Assembly: GCA_020348625.1 (NCBI GenBank)
Contig: CP070752.1
Coordinates: 1,105,576-1,114,597, forward strand
DNA length: 9,022 bases
Source of the DNA: Deltaproteobacteria bacterium
Lineage (GTDB): Bacteria; Desulfobacterota; DSM-4660; Desulfatiglandales; B25-G16
Reading direction: 5' to 3'
Shown: positions 5,631-9,022 of the stretch, in pieces
How the letters are laid out: each line of letters begins with the position of its first letter
Position numbering within the stretch: the stretch's first letter is position 1
Notes under the pieces: model-generated
Databases searched by the model: none
What the model was told of the DNA's origin: nothing
What the model saw: the letters and a program-made list of their open reading frames with translations, nothing else
Position numbers and translations under genes: made by a program

Positions 5631-5754
5631 CTTAGTGCTTCGATTCAAAAATACGATATCGTATCCGCAAGGTTCAAATTTGAAAGATGGCTCCCTCGGC
5701 ACTAAGTCCTGAGGAAATAAATTCGTCAACGAATTTGTGACTCGCTGGACTTAG
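5631..5754. promoter_or_regulatory. Palindrome-rich divergent intergenic region
   Basis: Between the methyltransferase gene and lgt lie five dyads: ATACGATATCGTAT (5651-5664, perfect), TTCAAATTTGAA (5673-5684, perfect), AAATTCGT/ACGAATTT (5719-5726 and 5729-5736), CTAAGTCC/GGACTTAG (5702-5709 and 5747-5754), and CTTAGTGC/GCACTAAG (5631-5638 and 5699-5706). The last two pairs share CTAAG at 5702-5706, so in RNA or cruciform form only one can pair at a time. The first two could be operators, since they overlap a candidate promoter. No gene is seen here. Confidence 0.6.
5648..5677 (-). promoter_or_regulatory. Candidate promoter of the rRNA methyltransferase gene
   Basis: Minus strand TTGAAC (5677-5672), 18-bp spacer, TATTTT (5653-5648), predicting a start near 5642 and a leader of about 22 nt. 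The palindrome at 5651-5664 covers the spacer and part of the -10, and the palindrome at 5673-5684 covers the -35. Match quality is moderate. Confidence 0.35.
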
Positions 5755-5810
5755 CGGCAAAGCTCAGTTTTAGATTTGTTTCTTCCTTTCGTTGTGCTAT
5801 GTAAATCACG

Positions 5811-6596
5811 ATGTTGAGCTATCCATCCATAAACCCGACTATCGTTAAGCTCGGGCCTGTCCAGATCAGGTGGTATGGGGTCATGTATATCCTCGGGTTC
5901 ACCATCTCCTATCTTTTGGTAAAATACCAGATCAGAAAAAAAAGGCTCGATATTGATAGTGCGGTAATAAACGATCTATTTCTATACCTCATAATCGGTT
6001 TGATAGTCGGGGCTCGCATTGGTTACGTGGTATTTTATAACCTTGCATTCTACTTTGATCACCCCCTCAAGCTCCTTGCGGTATGGGAAGGCGGCATGTC
6101 ATTTCACGGTGGGCTGATCGGCATTGTCTTATCTGGCATCATTTTTGTGACGAAGAGGAGAATCGATTTCTGGCAGCTAGCCGATCTCGTTGCTGTAACC
6201 GCTCCCATTGGCCTCGGTCTGGGCAGACTCGGCAACTTCATTAATGCCGAACTCTACGGCAGGGTGACCTCCGTGCCCTGGGGCATGGTTTTTCCGGCAG
6301 GCGGTGATCTTCCAAGACATCCTTCTCAGCTCTATGAATTCTTCCTTGAAGGGGTTCTCCTTTTTGCCATCCTCTGGCGAATAAAGGATGTTCCATTGAC
6401 AAAAGGATCGCTATTTTGCACCTTTGTCATCCTCTATGGTATCTTTCGATTCTTCGCAGAGTTCTTCCGAGAACCGGACCCACAGCTTGGGTTTATCTTC
6501 TCCTTCTTGACCATGGGCCAGATACTCTCCATCTTGATGGTTATGGTAGGTCTGGTGCTCATCTATGCACGAACAAGGGCAAACAAGGCCGACTGA
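5811..6596 (+). CDS. lgt: Prolipoprotein diacylglyceryl transferase
   Basis: Inner-membrane enzyme that transfers a diacylglyceryl group from phosphatidylglycerol to the lipobox cysteine of prolipoproteins, the first step of lipoprotein maturation. The 261 residues have about seven membrane segments and the family signatures: RWYGVMYILGF (20-30), SFHGGLIG with catalytic-region His99, GRLGNFINAELYGR (138-151) with essential Arg139 and Asn142, HPSQLYE (170-176) and RFFAEFFREPD (213-223) with conserved arginines. Length is normal for the family. ATG at 5811 fits the usual N terminus (MLSYPSI.P), and a TAA 9 bases upstream in frame rules out a longer protein. There is no Shine-Dalgarno before it. 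A weak TTGTTT-16-TATGTA (5776-5803) would place the transcript start at the ATG itself, so leaderless expression is possible. Divergent from the methyltransferase gene and convergent with lptD across 6 bp. Confidence 0.96.
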   Translation: MLSYPSINPTIVKLGPVQIRWYGVMYILGFTISYLLVKYQIRKKRLDIDSAVINDLFLYLIIGLIVGARIGYVVFYNLAFYFDHPLKLLAVWEGGMSFHGGLIGIVLSGIIFVTKRRIDFWQLADLVAVTAPIGLGLGRLGNFINAELYGRVTSVPWGMVFPAGGDLPRHPSQLYEFFLEGVLLFAILWRIKDVPLTKGSLFCTFVILYGIFRFFAEFFREPDPQLGFIFSFLTMGQILSILMVMVGLVLIYARTRANKAD

Positions 6597-6602
6597 TCGC
6601 TC

Positions 6603-8789
6603 CTAAAAGCCACCAACCTCGCCTATGCCGAGGAGTCGAAACATAAGCAGCGTTCGTTTGTCTTCCTCCAGATCCTCATAAAGAAGTCGTATGCCCCAAC
6701 ACTGAGACTGGTAATCTATCCAATAGCTGTTCTCGATGTCATAGTGGGCTTCCAGATCCTTCTTGCCGGTTGCTCCGACGGAGATACCATACAAGAGGTT
6801 GACTGCCACGTCATAATTCAAGCTCTTGACCGAATCCCTGGCATACTCAAAGTCTATGCTGTACCTATCCTGGCTTCGCTCCCCTCTTGCAACGGATAGA
6901 TCGAGTGAAACACTTCCGGATGAGAGGTGATGGTCGTAGTGATTCCAGGCACCACGTGCAGAAAGATCGAGAGCGGGAACAGGGGTGAGGCTCAGCTTTG
7001 CCTCTAAGGGGGTGAAGGGCTTCCGCTTCTCACCCGGTACTATTTCCTTTCTCGCCTCATCAAGGTCGTATCCTTGGGAAATGCTAAGCTTTGCGCCCTG
7101 CGAGTAACTCGGCCGCCCTCTCTCGTCTTCCCTGCGTACATCGAGGAAGTTGTCGAGTGAAAGGGAGATTACGTTATATCTTGTCAGCGTATCAATCGGC
7201 TCAAACCATGGTGTATCCGCTTCCTGCTCCTGATATGGCCGAAAGGTGTACGAGAGAGTCGGTTGGAATTTGTGCTTAAGCCTCCGAACGTTTCGGTACT
7301 CGATATCAAAGATCCTTTCTAGTATCGTGTAGCATTGTAGCCCCACCTCGTAGGTGTTTTTACTCGGTTCATCCTGCCTATCCTGATATTCATCAACCCA
7401 ACGGTATGTGAGGAAATAGGTGACCGAGGGCTCTATTCCCACGTAGGGAATAGTCCATATAGGGTAACTGAGCGCCGGAGCGAGTGTCAATCTGTTCCCT
7501 TTTTCTCCGCTCTCCCGATAGATATAGCCGTAGTCAGATTTAAGGGAAAAGAAAAGGGGGAGATCATAAATCCCCCTTGGTAGCATGGTTAGATTGAGGT
7601 CCGCGAGCGGTTGTGCAGTTGTATCCTCGTCGGGATCCAATGGGTCTTGGTAGAAGCTGCTCGTCGCCTGAACCGAGGCGTCCTGAAAGCGCCTCGTCAT
7701 CAGTATGGCCGAGCGCCGTGCAGGTGAGTGGATTTCATCGAGGGGTCTGCCGAACTCCTCATCAAGCCGCACCCTGTATTCAGGCCCAAGGGTAGGCTCG
7801 CTGAATTCTCGCAGGTAGTCATAATCACTGACAAAATCTAGGTCCATCTTAAGGCCGATCTCAAAAGGCAGGGACTGATCTGCCCGTCCCCTCGCCCAGA
7901 ATCGGGTCGTGTTCGTCCTGGCAAAGGGACTGATCTTGAGTTCATCCTCATTGAATAGATCCTTGTCTTCCCGCTTATCCGAAAGGATATCGAATAGAAA
8001 TGCCCCTTTTGAATCGGCAGCCGTGATATACCGGAATTCGAGACCCTGTTTTAGTCCCCTTTCCTCGATATACCGCTCGTAAAAGGTCGCGTCGGTCTGC
8101 GTAGATATGGCCCAGAACAGGGGGGTCTCCACATCCACGCCATCCCTCCGGGAGTATCCGATGCTTGGGGGGAGGAGTCCGGTCTGTCGTTTTTTCTTAG
8201 CCGGGAATATAATGTAGGGGAAATACAGCAAAGGGATATGTTTGACGTAAAAGGCCGCGTGCTTGACCGTACCATAGCCCTCAAGGGTCACCTTTACCTC
8301 CGAACCGGTGATTGACCAGTCGGGGTTTTCACCGTCGCATGTGGTGATCCTGCACCCCTTGATAACATACGTGGCAGGGCCTGTTTTTCTTATCTCTTTC
8401 CCTCTCAGGTAATAATGATTGGTGCTCAGGAACAGGCTTCCGTTGACTATAGTACCTGTCTTTTCCTTGAGATTGAATGTCCCCAGATCGCACCAGAGGA
8501 TATCGCCTTGTGTTGACAATTCAACGTCTCCCTGCGCCTCGATTACCTCAGACTCCTTGTCATAGACGATCTTGTCTGCCCTCAGCCTTTGCTCCCCCCT
8601 TGAGACCACAACGTCTCCCTCTGCCGCAAGGGATTTGCCATCACCCAGAGCACTTATCCGGTTTGCGGTAATATGCCACGGTGCCTGATCGTCTTCATTC
8701 AGGGCACGCCCTGCAGCGAACATAGGATCGATACTAGCCACAAAGAGAACCACTAAGAGCCCCAGCACGAAACCAAAAGGATGTTTCAT
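6603..8789 (-). CDS. lptD: LPS-assembly protein LptD
   Basis: Outer-membrane translocon that, with the lipoprotein LptE, inserts LPS in the outer leaflet at the end of the Lpt pathway. The 728-residue form chosen here starts with a signal peptide (MKHPFGFVLGLLVVLFVASI, probable cleavage after the MFAAG region). A periplasmic OstA/LptA-like domain follows (about 38-150; WHITANRI, AEGDVVVSRGEQRLRADKIVYD). The remainder is a large beta-barrel with alternating aromatic strands. The boundary motif GCRITTCDGENPDWSI (Cys146, Cys151) and the C-terminal SQCWGIRLLYE are typical. Cysteines on both sides of the barrel could form disulfides like those of E. coli LptD, but the E. coli Cys-Cys pair near the C terminus is a single Cys here. 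The frame is open to ATG at 8837, which would add 16 residues before the signal peptide; none of the ATGs (8837, 8834, 8825, 8789) has a clear ribosome site. It converges with lgt. Confidence 0.92.
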   Translation of the reverse strand: MKHPFGFVLGLLVVLFVASIDPMFAAGRALNEDDQAPWHITANRISALGDGKSLAAEGDVVVSRGEQRLRADKIVYDKESEVIEAQGDVELSTQGDILWCDLGTFNLKEKTGTIVNGSLFLSTNHYYLRGKEIRKTGPATYVIKGCRITTCDGENPDWSITGSEVKVTLEGYGTVKHAAFYVKHIPLLYFPYIIFPAKKKRQTGLLPPSIGYSRRDGVDVETPLFWAISTQTDATFYERYIEERGLKQGLEFRYITAADSKGAFLFDILSDKREDKDLFNEDELKISPFARTNTTRFWARGRADQSLPFEIGLKMDLDFVSDYDYLREFSEPTLGPEYRVRLDEEFGRPLDEIHSPARRSAILMTRRFQDASVQATSSFYQDPLDPDEDTTAQPLADLNLTMLPRGIYDLPLFFSLKSDYGYIYRESGEKGNRLTLAPALSYPIWTIPYVGIEPSVTYFLTYRWVDEYQDRQDEPSKNTYEVGLQCYTILERIFDIEYRNVRRLKHKFQPTLSYTFRPYQEQEADTPWFEPIDTLTRYNVISLSLDNFLDVRREDERGRPSYSQGAKLSISQGYDLDEARKEIVPGEKRKPFTPLEAKLSLTPVPALDLSARGAWNHYDHHLSSGSVSLDLSVARGERSQDRYSIDFEYARDSVKSLNYDVAVNLLYGISVGATGKKDLEAHYDIENSYWIDYQSQCWGIRLLYEDLEEDKRTLLMFRLLGIGEVGGF

Positions 8790-8894
8790 GGCCCGGTTAC
8801 GAATAAGGTATTCTGATAAGGGCATAGTGAACATCATCGATCTAATGGGGCAGTCGAATAAGGAGACAGGATTTCTTCGTGAAACCCCCGGATT

Positions 8895-9022
8895 CGTAAC
8901 ACTTTAACTCTTTTAAGCTAATGTCAAGCTGAGCATGGGGATGTCTTTTTTTGCTCTGCCCTCTAAACAAGGCCCCGTACAGGGCCGTTTCAAACCGGCG
9001 CACCGCCCCATAAGCCTTAGCA
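8895..9022. repeat. Second, inverted and shorter copy of the 1-356 repeat, cut by the window edge
   Basis: From 8931 the plus strand follows the reverse complement of 244 down to about 153 in copy 1 with only a handful of mismatches, including the GAGCATGG.GATGTCTTTTTTT arm (8931-8952), the ACAGGGCC palindrome arm (8971-8986, one mismatch) and CCCATAAGCCTTAGCA at the very end. Outward, CGTAACAC.TTA.CTCTTT (8895-8913) matches the inner terminal repeat of copy 1 (329-311) at 17 of 19 positions. The connecting piece is 30 nt instead of about 79, and the outermost 28 bases of the terminal repeat are absent. The lptD start is about 105 bp away, so the element may carry or displace its promoter. 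Confidence 0.8.

Noticed and set aside
8838..8935. TTGACA at about 8928-8923 (minus) in repeat copy 2 as an lptD promoter
   Set aside because: No acceptable -10 hexamer is found 16-18 bp downstream (AAGTGT region), so it is not supported as a promoter.
1..9022. CRISPR array, phage genes, toxin-antitoxin or defence system
   Set aside because: No short direct repeats with regular spacers and no proteins of these types; all larger frames are housekeeping or transport genes.

Overview
The window reads as chromosomal DNA of a Gram-negative (diderm, LPS-bearing) bacterium. It carries genes for outer-membrane LPS assembly (lptD), lipoprotein maturation (lgt), ribosomal protein bS21, a 23S rRNA uracil methyltransferase and a periplasm-dependent corrinoid importer. 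Base composition is moderate and coding density is high. A Desulfobacterota/deltaproteobacterial host is my best guess from the style of the proteins and the shape of the 6S RNA; that is inference and is not shown directly.

Layout. Positions 1-356 are a non-coding, nested inverted-repeat element resembling a MITE, with 33-bp terminal inverted repeats. Positions 383-3529 (minus strand) form a cobalamin uptake operon in transcription order: cobalamin riboswitch aptamer (3529-3246), antiterminator/terminator switch (3220-3158), btuF (3116-2199), btuC (2208-1171) and btuD (1186-383). All junctions between the three genes overlap. Positions 3565-4095 (minus strand) hold a consensus sigma70 promoter, a 150-nt structured leader with a very strong Shine-Dalgarno far from the start codon, rpsU, and a possible terminator. 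Divergent from rpsU, on the plus strand at about 4081-4235, is a 6S RNA gene (ssrS) with its own terminator. Its 3' end lies against the end of the convergent rRNA methyltransferase gene (5620-4238, minus). A palindrome-rich intergenic region (5621-5810) separates that gene from the divergent lgt (5811-6596, plus), which converges with lptD (8789-6603, minus) across a 6-bp gap. From 8895 to the window edge lies a second, inverted and shorter copy of the 1-356 element.

How the parts work together. The btu operon is a self-contained salvage system: periplasmic binding protein, membrane permease and ATPase, with transcription controlled by B12 through the leader. rpsU and 6S RNA are growth-related loci sharing one AT-rich promoter core. 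lgt and lptD are envelope biogenesis genes placed tail to tail. The least ordinary signals are the 6S/rpsU shared promoter, the long rpsU leader with mutually exclusive pairings and a possible coupled upstream ORF, and the nested inverted-repeat element present at both ends of the window.
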